Part shown: piece by piece, positions 39,319 to 49,900 of the stretch
Numbering within the stretch: the stretch's first letter is position 1
Layout: each line of letters begins with the position of its first letter
DNA from: Glandiceps talaboti
Lineage: Eukaryota; Hemichordata; Enteropneusta; Spengelidae
Length of the DNA: 62,000 nt
Assembly (NCBI RefSeq): GCF_964340395.1
Contig: NC_135566.1
Span: 2,992,501-3,054,500 of the forward strand
Reading direction: 5' to 3'
Made by a program: the position numbers and the translations under genes
The notes under the pieces: model-generated
The model's input: only the letters and a program-made list of their open reading frames with translations
Told to the model about the DNA's origin: nothing
Database searches by the model: none

Positions 39319-42102
39319 ACACACACACACGCATGCACACACACACACACATACATACATGTACACACATATACATACACATGCATACATACACACACAC
39401 ACATATATACATATGCGCATGCATGCACATGCACACACACATACTAATGAATATATCTGTACAATGTAATGTTTAAAATGCTAACAACACTTTTCTAATT
39501 TTTTTGTGGATTGAAATGACAAGAATTGGAATGACATTTTTGCCAACTGATCAGCGTCTACTACCTGAGAATTGTTTTATTAGTGGTGAAGCTGTGCACT
39601 GGTTGATACAGACTCTACAAGATGAAGTGACAGAATACCAGGCTGTTCAACTATTTCAGGTACATTTCTAGCCTTTAGATGTAAACTTACTGATGGCATT
39701 CTGTTATTATTACATATGTTTATCCGAAACAGCAAATTTCCGTGAAAATGATACTGTGCGATCGCTTTCATGTTCAGTGAACAATCACATCCTCATTTGC
39801 ATATCATTTGCATACAGCTAATCAATAATGTTTTCAATATTGCACTGCAGTGCAAATACTTCAATCAACAGTATGCGTGTGCAATGGTGCGAGTAATCTC
39901 TGGTACATACATAATAATATACTGTATATATCTTCATACATCATAGGCTATGGTAGATGAAGAGCGAGTATGCCATGCATCGTGTTTACCAAAACGAAAA
40001 ATTCCATTCAAGAACGGCTTCTTTTTATATTTCATCACTCCTGACAGTGAAGGTATGTTATTTTATATTAATAGACTTCTTTTTATCAACCAATGAAACT
40101 ACCCATTGATGCACAAGGAGTCTATCCTCACATCAGTTCATGTTCACGACAGCAACTATCTCTGCTGTAAAAAGAGCCTACATTTGTATTTAGTTGAGAT
40201 CTCAAAATATTAATGGACAAATATTAATCATTTACGTAGCAATTGTATCAGATTCCTACATTACTAAATGTAATTTTTTTAAATCATACCCAAATCTAAA
40301 GTTGTTTTTTACCAAATCACAGACATACAAACTTCAGCTCTCAAAATGTAAAGAATGAAACTATTTTCAGAATATTTATATTTATTATCACCTTGACCTT
40401 CAAGGTCAAATTTCAAGTCTCTTCATTATTTACATAAACATGACTTAGTCTAATAGATATCATATCAGCAGTGCTGTCCAGGTTTCCAGGTCCATGACTT
40501 CATGCATACATTTCCCAATGATCACATTTTTTATTCAGGTTCCTACAAGTTTGTTCACTCATTCAGATTCCTATGATTTTGTTCATTTGTTATTCAGATT
40601 TCTATATTCTGATTCCTCCAAGTCAGTGCATTTATTATTCAGATTCCTACAAGTTTGTGTATTTGTTATTCAGATTCCTTCAAGTCAGTGCATTCATTAT
40701 TCAGATTGCTATAAGTCTGTGTATTTGTTATTCTGATTCCTCCAAGTCAGTGCATTTATTATTCAGATTCCTACAAGTTTGTGTATTTGTTATTCAGATT
40801 CCTTCAAGTCAGTGCATTCATTATTCAGATTGCTATAAGTTTGTGTATTTGTTATTCTGATTCCTCCAAGTCAGTGCATTTATTATTCAGATTCCTACAA
40901 GTTTGTGTATTTGTTATTCAGATTCCTTCAAGTCAGTGCATTCATTATTCAGATTGCTATAAGTTTGTGTATTTGTTATTCTGATTCCTCCAAGTCAGTG
41001 CATTTATTATTCAGATTCCTACAAGTTTGTTTATTTGTTATTCAGATTCCAGCAAGTCAGATTGGCAGTACAGGAGGTACACTGCCTTTGGTTCATTTGA
41101 CAGAGATTGGTTTGAAGTGGCTGTCGATAACAATCAACCACTCCTGTCTGAACCACCTGACAATATCTTATCAAGTTCACCAATACAGTGGAGAACTTTA
41201 CAACTTAAAGAACAACCTAAAGGTAATAGAAGCGAGAGAGAAAAAGGACTGTCAGGCAGTTCGTTTTAGTCAACAACTCTGGACTAGTACTAGTAGTACT
41301 AATATTTGAACTTTATAATATTTGATTGGAATGACTTACAACCAATACTGTTTTACTAGAGTAATAATCAATCCAAGTTACTAGACACAACTCTTTCAAT
41401 GTCAGAAACATTTTGTTGTTATTCAAAAATATCATGTTCTTACCAAATACACCACATCTGTGAGTGTTGCATGTAACTTTCTGTCCGTACCTCAGTGTCA
41501 CATTGTGTCTTTCTGTCTGTATCTAATATGTTGATACATGTTATAAATATTTTCAGTAATGCTTCCACTATACAGCAGAGACAGAGGGAGATTAAAATGA
41601 TGTTTGATTTAATCATGACAATGTTCCAATAGACAATGATATTGTACAGTAAGACTATTCCATGGAATGTGCAATAATTTCTAATATAGAACATAGGAGT
41701 TGCAATGCCTAGAAGGTTGAGACTGTAACTTAGACACCACAGTGATCTTGACTGTATGATCTTTAACAGGTCCTTATGACTTAGTATTAACTTAATAGAT
41801 ACATCATAATGACCATTGACAGGTTTAAATGGTATTTGTATTTATGTCATAATTACTCTTATTTGATATTCTTTCAGGTTCTGAGATTCCAACATTTGGT
41901 GAAGTCATCTATGATGTTGATATTAATAATAAAAGTGATAGAGTAGAATGGTGTCATATTCGTTACCATAAAACTTACAGAACTGATTCTGCATTTGAAC
42001 TTGAAGTTCAGTGGTTAGTGGCTACTGGATGTCTCATCATGGACATGGTAAGACATTGTCTCCATCTAGTTGTGTATGTGTACATGAAATTATGTGTGTG
42101 TA

Positions 42103-42148
<46 letters not shown>

Positions 42149-42350
42149 TGTGTGTCTGTGTGTCTGTGTCTGTCTGTGTTCATAAAGTATATATAAGTAG
42201 ACATGTATGTATGTATGTATGTATGTATGTATGTGTGTGTATATATGTATGTATGTGTGTATGTATGTATGTATGTATGTATGTATGTATGTATGTATGT
42301 ATGTATGTATGCATGTATATGTGTGTGTTTGTGTGTGTATATATGTGTGT

Positions 42351-42426
<76 letters not shown>

Positions 42427-43260
42427 ATGCATACACAAATTTCATTTTGATCAGCACTACTTCAAAACCTATTGTTGTTAATTACAGGTACAGAGTTGGG
42501 CACGTAAAGCTGGTTCTTGTGGTTTTCATTTAATCCCTGCTACTATTGATCCATTTGGTCTTAACACTCAGTATTCGGATCCTCTAAGAAGACCTCTATT
42601 TATAGATTTAGAGTGTGCTGAACTCCTTCGCAATTGTCCTCAACAAGTAGAGATGGAACGAGTCAAATTTTTCCAGCAAGAAATTTTAAAGACGTGAGTA
42701 ACAACATCAATTCCCACTCTAATACTGAGATTTAACCCCTATGTGTCATTACTTTACCATCTATGTTAGTCATAAAAATTACAACCATGCCACCTATGTC
42801 AGTTATAAAAATTACAACCATGCCACCTATGTCAGTCATTAAAATACAACATTGAAGTAATAAAGTCTTTGTTGTTTTTTATAGGTTTGGCTTTGTGCAG
42901 GATCCATGGGCAATATCATCTTTTGGAATAACTGCAGAAGACATTCAACAATTTGTACACACAACAGGATCAGCATTTGCAGTTATCCCCAAACACCATG
43001 GCGTGCCAGACAAGACGAAGATACGTATTTTCACACCAGTCCATGGAGATGAATCTAAACAACATCCTTTCTGTAAGACGACAAGGACTGGTTTCTATTG
43101 GATGCATAATTTCATGTTGACAAAACGCTGGAGATCTGCCTCTACAGGTGATGAGAGGTTCAGTGAAAAACTACTGACTGATTTCAAACAGTTTTGTGCA
43201 AACAAAGATGGCCGACTGAAAGCACTTTGGGATCATGTTTCATCAGGTTGGAGTGTGTGA
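25381..43260 (+). CDS. DEPDC5, GATOR1 complex subunit (29 exons; first coding exon not found)
   Basis: With NPRL2 and NPRL3, DEPDC5 forms GATOR1 at the lysosome, which stimulates GTP hydrolysis by RagA/B and so switches off mTORC1 when amino acids are scarce. Exons: 25381-25468, 26258-26313, 26738-26907, 27373-27571, 28204-28332, 28639-28711, 28937-29043, 29617-29694, 30314-30448, 30885-30946, 31356-31508, 31932-32086, 32844-32901, 33451-33622, 34037-34264, 34859-35170, 35457-35597, 35923-36188, 36509-36600, 37003-37171, 37694-37888, 38528-38629, 38845-39053, 39524-39659, 39947-40052, 41046-41222, 41878-42047, 42488-42693, 42885-43260. All phases match and give about 1,506 residues, against 1,603 in human. 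Landmarks include [21 protein letters not shown]-like [34 protein letters not shown], a DEP domain and MLTKRWRS near the end. A short N-terminal exon of about 20 residues should lie upstream. Confidence 0.95.
25553..25640 (-). repeat. AAT array with minus-strand SINE-like tail
   Basis: An (ATA/AAT)n run joined to TATTTATTGCCATTGTGC. On the minus strand this reads as an element tail ending in CAATAAATA plus a TTA repeat. A similar arrangement (ATTC array plus ATTTATTGCTCACAC) occurs at 27,166-27,260. Confidence 0.4.
27166..27225. repeat. (ATTC)n microsatellite in DEPDC5 intron
   Basis: About 14 ATTC units followed by ATTTATTGCTCAC and an A-rich stretch, possibly the tail of a minus-strand interspersed element. 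Confidence 0.9.
27826..28120 (+). mobile_element. MITE-like interspersed repeat, copy 1
   Basis: Begins near AAGGTAGTGCACCTCGGGGA and continues with TTCTCTCCAAACT. A copy in the opposite orientation lies at about 49,590-49,866. The far end (AGTGTATTTCCC then TGCACATTCTATCTT) is an imperfect inverted match to the near end. No coding capacity. Confidence 0.5.
28127..28161. repeat. ATGTAAT heptamer repeat
   Basis: About four and a half units of ATGTAAT in a DEPDC5 intron. Confidence 0.85.
29960..30240 (-). mobile_element. Interspersed element with CAAT/CAAAT-repeat end
   Basis: A CAAT then CAAAT microsatellite (about 29,965-30,003) is followed by about 235 bases with no exon (AAGCCTTCAGTTTTGTTTTG, AGAGTTCCATAGTTTCTG). 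It ends in two copies of AGTATCCAAACCTAGG. Microsatellite-capped segments like this are typical of SINE or non-LTR 3' ends on the minus strand. The family is not identified. Confidence 0.45.
32087..32630 (+). repeat. Donor-derived minisatellite after DEPDC5 exon 12
   Basis: Tandem units of roughly 35-40 bases reading approximately ACTACCTTCACACATAACAC then AATGGTAAGTCAAAA. The unit is a copy of the exon 12 end (CTTCCTTCACATATAAAACA) plus its donor GGGTAAGT. About 16 GTAAGT hexamers occur between 32,087 and 32,553. Confidence 0.92.
34265..34375 (+). repeat. Short minisatellite adjoining DEPDC5 exon 15 donor
   Basis: About three units of roughly 34-35 bases containing TGTACATGCACATGTCAGTC and a TCTCTTTA spacer, beginning directly after the donor. 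TTTAGGTACA at the junction resembles TTTATGTACA in the units, so the array may have started from the donor. Confidence 0.7.
35923..37888 (+). other. DEPDC5 exons 18-21: SHEN domain region
   Basis: Residues about 773-1,013. The start [22 protein letters not shown] and the end [14 protein letters not shown] with [14 protein letters not shown] are family hallmarks. In the GATOR1 structure this region (SHEN) lies against the Rag GTPase nucleotide pocket. Confidence 0.9.
38845..40052 (+). other. DEPDC5 exons 23-25: DEP domain
   Basis: Residues about 1,044-1,197. After [12 protein letters not shown] the DEP fold is recognisable from [17 protein letters not shown] through [11 protein letters not shown]. 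The acceptor of the exon at 39,524 (GAAATGACAAG) has a poor pyrimidine tract; it is chosen because it alone preserves the frame and the family alignment. Confidence 0.88.
39243..39440. repeat. (CA)n microsatellite with CATA extension
   Basis: About 100 bases of CA in the DEPDC5 intron between 39,054 and 39,523, continuing into CA/TA/CATG mixed repeats. Confidence 0.97.
40537..41045 (+). repeat. Acceptor-derived minisatellite before DEPDC5 exon 26
   Basis: About 17 units of 31 bases, each with TTATTCAGATTCCT-like sequence followed by CAAGTCAGTGCAT or CAAGTTTGTGTATT. The final unit is the real junction: TTATTCAG then ATTCCAGCAAGTCAGA of the exon. Four unit variants form a 124-base higher-order repeat; the TTCTGATTCC variant recurs at 40,731, 40,855 and 40,979. 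Confidence 0.93.
41046..43260 (+). other. DEPDC5 exons 26-29: C-terminal domain
   Basis: Residues about 1,198-1,506. Includes [51 protein letters not shown] and [16 protein letters not shown], ending ...DHVSSGWSV at TGA 43,258-43,260. A TG/TATG microsatellite of about 310 bases (42,109-42,420) sits in the intron before exon 28. A 34-base unit repeated about 2.3 times (42,770-42,845) precedes exon 29. Confidence 0.93.
42109..42420. repeat. TG/TATG compound microsatellite
   Basis: TG runs with TCTG variants, a TATG block, then TG again and TATG at the end, all inside a DEPDC5 intron. Confidence 0.97.
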
Positions 43261-43306
43261 AAACGTTGCGGAAAATACCAGTATTTGTCATCGCAAACAC
43301 TAATTA

Positions 43307-43312
43307 AATAAA
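43307..43312 (+). terminator. Likely polyadenylation signal of DEPDC5
   Basis: AATAAA begins 47 bases after the stop codon. Further AATAAA copies lie near 43,428 and beyond, so a longer 3' UTR is possible. Confidence 0.5.
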
Positions 43313-44308
43313 TATCAACCTCTGGGTTTAGGAAAAGTATTCAAAGAGAAGATCCACATTATACAATAGCAGTTTTGATAAATTTATTTTATGTTAACAT
43401 AGAAACTTAAATTTTTATGCTGACAAAAATAAATCATTCACAAGTAAGAAAGTTTCAAATTGTAGTTTTATGGTAACTGTTATGAAGTTTTACAATTGAG
43501 AAGACATAAAACAAGGGGATTATGAGTTATGATGTACAGCATCAATAAATGGCATGAAAGACAGAATAGATTGAATTTTGTAAAAATTTGAAGTTGTAGT
43601 ATACTTATGCTGTTGCAATATTTATTTATCAGTGATACAAATACAACAGACAGTCTGTGGTCCATTGCAACAAATTTTATCAAACACTCCGATTTGTATT
43701 AAAGAACTGGCTGAATACTTGCTTCATTTACAAATAACAAAATACAAAATATACCAATTGTCATCAAACTATCAAAATACCACAGCATTATTACATTACA
43801 ATAATGACTTGTCATATATTTCTGCTTGTTCAAATGTCCATACCCAAGAAATACATGTAAAGTTGCTTTTCAGGACAATGCAAATGACAATTCATGCTAA
43901 AAATGGAAGTTAAAAACTTTTTTCCATCTGCTAAAATACACCAGAAAAACATTGATTATTTAAGACAGTGGAGTAGAGTTCGAGATATGAAAGAATTTGC
44001 TGTTTTGAGAATATCTGTGACTGAGTGACTGAATTGAGCCAGAGCTGCACATTCTACAACCAAATTTCGGGTGACTAATTTGTATGTGTATCAAATCTCA
44101 GACCACGGTGTGTATCTGAGATCAAACACAAGGTTTTTGAGTCCTAGTCATGCATGTATGTGAAAGAATAAAATTGCATTTCAAAAATGCATTACTTTGT
44201 GAACACTGTATTTAAAACTCAATAAAGTGACATTCATTATGTATATGCTTTTTGTTTCAGTCTCATTTATTCGTGCAAATTGTAAAATGAAAATCTTGAT
44301 TAGACCAA

Positions 44309-44662
44309 ATAAAAAAAGTTGTTGGTTCCGGTTACCCGACCCCACCTAGTTTTTCACGCCGACCTAAACTTTTTTTATGTATTTGAGAAAAATGATAATA
44401 AAATTGCAAAAATTGTGAAGTCTCGCAAGAAATAGTGGGTGCGGAAAGTGACATCAACTTAAAAAGACAATATAAAACTATTCTTTCAATCTGTAATGTC
44501 TGTACATCTGATAGGAAGAAATAAACAACACAGAGACCATTTGGAAAACAATGGAAATCCTGAACTAGACACTCGCACATGAAAAAATAAATAAAATAAA
44601 AAATCTACCAACCCCCACCTATTTTAAAATTGAATGTAATCGGAAAACACAATTTTTTTAAA
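44309..44662. mobile_element. MITE with A-tract/TTCCGGTTAC inverted ends
   Basis: The left end AAAAAAAGTTGTTGGTTCCG and GTTACCCGACCCCACC is matched on the complement of the right end by AAAAAAATTGTGTTTTCCGA and TTAC, then GGTGGGGGTTGG. The imperfect inverted termini and a non-coding 350-base interior indicate a non-autonomous DNA transposon. Confidence 0.6.
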
Positions 44663-45883
44663 TGCCTTATGGGATAATAAATGATACTGATGTCGCTGTC
44701 ACTGTCTCTAAATATAAATTACTCTATGCCTTTATATACAATCTTGCTATTGTTTGAGATACAAATATCCAGTATACTTTGCATGGCAGTTGAAACTTTT
44801 AAATTGAAATGACCATAGATAATACTATCTTTCGTAACATTTTTTACAGTTACTGTAATGAAATGTTATAATAACACAATATTAAGCCAATATTGCAAAT
44901 GATGGATTTGTGACAATATGCTGTCAGGGGTAGCCCTTTGTAAATGATTGGGTTTCATTTGGCAACTGATTTTCCAAAAAAATCCTCCTTGTAAGAGCTA
45001 GCTGTCAGTCAGGGTCACTTTTCTGTAACCCAATCAACATAGTAAAGTCTTGTCACTAAATTGTGATTCCATTTAATTGTCAAAAACAACAATAAATTGA
45101 TGGAATAAATCATTAATATCAGAGAAATAAATATATAATACCAGGACACAACCAGCCATTTCATTGAAATAAATATCATTGTATATTTGTTACAAATATA
45201 AATTTCGTAGACAAAAGTTTTATCAAACAAATAATTAATTTGCAAAATTAGATCTTTCATATTTTAGACACCTGTATTTCTTGAGACACATTAACTTTTA
45301 GTATAAAATTTAAAATTCTCAATAAAATCTAAAATTCGCAATAGAAAATTTCAAAACTGACTTTTCATAAGTTTGTTACTCATTATCATCGCAAGGGCAA
45401 ATAGTAATCCAAGGATAACTACATCAACTTTGTGAAGAAACTCCAAAATTTTGTGAAGATGTTTTAAATTTCAAGACAAACTCTGACAAGAAATATAGTT
45501 AAATCTTTTACATATGAGACATATCATTTGTCATGTAGCTCACATCTCCCTTGGCTCTGGAAATAGGCGCTCGGATAGCGCCGACACATCTCCATAATGT
45601 CCGTAACGCATATTTCCAGCACTATAGCCAGGGCACTATAGCAACATCTGCACTGTTCTTATTGCATGGAAGTCACTCAACACAGATAAAAACTTTTGTC
45701 CTTGTACTCCAACTTCCCGAAATTATCATTTTCGCTTGAGAAATTAATACTTCATTCGAGAAAAATACATGTTTTGTCCGAATAAATGGATACGAAATGC
45801 ACCTAGCAATCCTTGTAAGTTGTAGGGGAGAATCCATGCATAATAGTCATAATAAAGACTGCCCTCAACGGTGGCGTCGTGTA

Positions 45884-46087
45884 TCACGTGACATAAATAC
45901 TGACCCGAGGTATTTCCCGAGAAATTAATGTCAATACGGCCGCATGAAACGAAGCAACTGACGACCGTGTTGTAGACCTATCAGTGACAGAAAAACTCTT
46001 TGTGATTGTGGTAATGCCAACACACAGGTATAATGTAACGTAAACTTGTGACGTAATCCTTGACGTTGTCGGCGATTATTGACGTAG
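45884..46087 (+). promoter_or_regulatory. Promoter-like segment with E-box and TGACGT motifs
   Basis: TCACGTGA (E-box, 45,884-45,891) is followed by CTGACGA near 45,959 and three TGACGT half-sites (46,049, 46,061, 46,080). The stretch is richer in CG dinucleotides than its surroundings and lies about 0.8-1 kb before the start codon of the downstream gene. CREB/ATF- and bHLH-type control is inferred from motifs only. Confidence 0.45.
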
Positions 46088-46682
46088 GACATCTATCGAT
46101 TGCAAGGTAAATCAGTGCACTGCAACTGTACAGTGCAGTGTTGCCTCTAGACTGTGCAGTTTCTGGTGGTAATATATTGTACACCCTTGATCTTGTCTTT
46201 CATTAGCAATGCAGTAGTACTGTCATCACGAGATGTAAGCAGGTAAAGTTTTGACTCGGGACACGAATCCTAGCTATATACAGACTGTCAGTGATCGAGT
46301 TAAAACTCATACCTCTGAGGTTAAAATGATTATATTAATATTGCCATAGTAACACAGAAAGTTTACATGTTTTGCATATGGTGATTCGGGAATAAATTAT
46401 TGTCTTGATATTATTCAGCTTTACCATTCAAATAATGTCTACATGTGGTGCATAACATAAATGAATTGATTTATTTCAGCATATTAGTAATTCCCTTATT
46501 TATCTAATAGTGATTTGTATAAGCAACTAGAATAAATACAATAGCTCTCATTTCGCTTGTAAGTTTTCTCAGACCCTTCCCATTATTTTGTTGAAAGTAG
46601 TCTAGCTAGACACAATATGGCTATCTGACTTGACATGACATACCGGCGCTATACTGTTCTGACGAAGGACATTTATACCAGG

Positions 46683-46800
46683 TAGCATGGTAGGTAGTTC
46701 ATCTATCGGAGGGTCTCAGGTTTGAGTTCTAGCTCTGGCCAACTGAGTCTTCATTTACAACAGTCACTTTTTAAGCCAAGTCTCTGGGCCATATCGAAAG
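46683..46800 (+). mobile_element. tRNA-derived SINE head
   Basis: TAGCATGGTAG (46,683-46,693) fits the RNA polymerase III box A at 10 of 11 positions and GGTTTGAGTTC (46,719-46,729) fits box B at 9 of 11, with normal tRNA spacing. No full cloverleaf is evident, so it is a SINE head rather than a tRNA gene. Different family from the element at 53,236. Confidence 0.5.
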
Positions 46801-46906
46801 AAACTTTTGTGAATAATTATTGTCATGTAAACTTACATGTGTAAAGGTTATGAGTTGCTTAATGGTGTTCATTGATATTTTCTATGAATTACTAAGTTAT
46901 CTCAGG

Positions 46907-49900
46907 ATGCCTCGTGATAAAACAGCAAAGGAAACTTCAAGAAACAAACAAACAAAGCCAAAGGTATAGTGACACATCTATGTAACAACGATGTCATCAC
47001 CATGGAAACAGCTGTCAATGTGTTGGTGACATCAGTGCTTTAGTATCATCTTGCTGTTAACTCGAATTGTTGACAGGATGTCTGTTTTTATTCCATTTGC
47101 ATGGCCAGAAACATTTAGAAATAGACTTAATACATTATTCACGTTTGTAATCTGCATGTTTAAAAAAGGTACATATGATATAGCAATATTTTATTTTAAT
47201 AGATCCAGTTTAAATTACAGAATGAAGTTCAATTTTTTTCCCCCTAAAATATCATTTTGAAATGGGTCCATTTGATAGGTACATCATCTAACTTGATGTG
47301 TGATCATGTGACAGTAACAACCAAAATTAAAAGTGCCACAATTGCAATAGTTTGGCCTTTATCCTTCCACAACCATTGCCTTTTACAATAACTTGACCTG
47401 TAGAGGGTTATACTTATAGTAGTGGAATATGTTGGTTAAAAATGTGTGGGGAACTCAGATGTATTTATCACCTCTACAAAAATAAATAAGTAACTGACAT
47501 TATAAGATCAACATGTAGCTGTCATGCTTTATTCTATACATCTGGCATGTATTAGCCTCCCCTAATACATCTTTGTTCTATATAGTTTTATCCCAAAATT
47601 TATTTTATGATTGCACTGTTACAAAATGTTTTACCCCTTTAGGCTTTTAGCTATAGAAATAATCACTGAATCAGTGAGGAAAAATTGCTACAGGTACAGC
47701 TTTTAGTATAATACATGTAGTTAATACATGTTTAGGATGTAGAGAAAATGTTGAATCCCTCCCTCTAGAAATATATGCTAATTGAATTTCCTTTTGTTAA
47801 TCTATTGGTAGTGTTAGCAACATGGTAATGCAACCATACACTTATGGGTATCCTATACAATGACTCACCATTTCTTATGCATCATATTGCATGCTGTAAT
47901 CCATTTCCTGTATATTTTGTAGATAGTAACATTTGATGGTATCATGGTTCAACCAATAGACTGTATAACTATGGTACATTGTATCTGTAGTTGGTGGTGT
48001 TCTTGTGGTTAATGTCATGTAATGTGTAAAACCAACCAACTTACTAGTCCTACTAGAGGTGTAATACAAAATGCCATTCATGTCAAAATGAATTAGCCTG
48101 GAATCTGTACGGATTGAGTTTTTTACATTCGTCTGTGTATATTGTAGGTGTGTAACCTATGCCATAAGTGGCTACTGTTGTTAAACTGCTGCAGATTACT
48201 GTACACCATTGAGAGATTTCATTTTACCCAGAAGGCAAAACATACTGCATTCATCACTGGACAGAATGGATGTAGCATTGAGAAGTCTCTTTGTTATAAC
48301 TTTGTATGTGAGCATGAATATACATGTTTGTGTTATCCTCAATCAATTACTCTTGTTTTATAAGACAGTGACATTTTTAAACCGTCTACTGTCAAATGGT
48401 AAACAAGTAATACATGTGGGTAGAAAAGTACTATTTGATGTTAAATGTGATTTCTATTTTCATGAGCATCTTGTTAACATTGTAGACACTTCAAAATGCA
48501 TGATAGCGATTTGATTTAAGTAAAAGACTAAGGTGCTTATCCTTTTGACAATAGATACTTTTGGGTTCAATGCTAGTACATACAACTCTACCACTAGAGG
48601 GCGTACTGCATGGTTGAATGTAAATATGCAATCAGGGTTCATATGTTTCTACAAAAGTTCTCTGATTTCAAACCAGTCCTTGAAAGTTTTGGAAAAAATT
48701 GTCACTTCGTAAAACTAATTGAAAAAGTAGATTATGAAATGGTTGGTGATAAATTTAGGAAATTTATGAGAAGTCAACTGTCACTGCATTGAACTACATC
48801 ATCACATGATCATGATCATGGTATTCCCAGGAAAAGTCTGAGAAAATTACTATAAGGTCAGACAGTAAAATAAAGACTGTTACTTTGGAATGGTAAATTA
48901 GAAATAAATGTGGTTTTTTAAATCCATTCAGCTTTAATGTTTTCAAAGTAAAAGGACTAGAATACACTTTGAAATCCTAGAATGTATGAACCCTGTATAA
49001 TGATATATTGACGTAAATATACAAAAAAAAATGTAATTTTTAGGGTCTGTGTCATCAATAACTTTTACATCTTTGCTTGACTAGGCTGTATACAAACCAA
49101 TGAGTACAGCAAGCAATTCACGGCCCGCATCAAGGGCCCCATCGCTGCAAAGCAAATCACGGCCTGCATCAAGGGCCCCATCGCAGCAAAGCAGATCACG
49201 GCCCGCATCAAGGGCCCCATCGCTGCAAAGCAAGGGTGGCCCAAAACGACCATCAGTTGCTTCAATGGGGATGGCAGCAAACTTTATCAAGAATCTCCGA
49301 AAGGGAAAGAAAGGAGACAAATTAAAACCGATCACAGAGAAGGATTCAGATGGATCTGATATGTCTGAGGTAAATACATGTATTATACAATGTATGCATT
49401 TTGTCATTCTACCAAGACAAAGAATATTTTTCAGCTGACAAACCAAAAAACAAGTTATTGTACATAAGATAGCCTTATAGTGAAAAGAGACTGTAGCATA
49501 GAATGTACCTCAGAAATAAACTGTTTAAACTTTTGCCGTAATACTTTGTTCAAGAAAATTCCAACCTACATATGTATTCTCAGTTAAAATCAGTAGAAAA
49601 AATATGTGGTGACTGTACGACTTTTTACAATAGAGACCAAAGTGATATCAAAATTTAGTCATTTCAACATCCAATATGGCTGCCAAATACTGTGGTAACT
49701 CTATGAATAATAAAAGATTGTGAAGACAGTGAACCCCCAAATTTCTTTTATTATTTCAAAAGCAGTAGGAACAAACTTTCATGGTTGAGTTTGGAGAGAA
49801 TTGAAGAACTTTGATTTCTCGAATTTCAGAGAAATGTGTCCCCGAGGTGCATTCCTACCTTAATAATCTGCTTTGAAGTAAAAGTGTGAAATTTGTCACA

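Larger units (their letters stand above)
43261..46906. other. Intergenic region and promoter of the downstream gene
   Basis: No exon is recognisable between the DEPDC5 stop and the next start codon. It holds the DEPDC5 3' end, a MITE (44,309-44,662), a promoter-like segment with TGACG and CACGTG motifs (45,884-46,087), a possible 5' UTR donor near 46,240 and a tRNA-derived SINE (46,683 onward). Confidence 0.6.

Noticed and set aside
40537-41045. Repeated open frames encoding Phe/Ile/Cys/Tyr-rich peptides
   Set aside because: They arise from the 31-base intronic minisatellite; the true exon starts only at 41,046.
43632-43913. 93-codon open frame after DEPDC5
   Set aside because: Lies in the likely 3' UTR/intergenic DNA, AT-rich, no recognised family.
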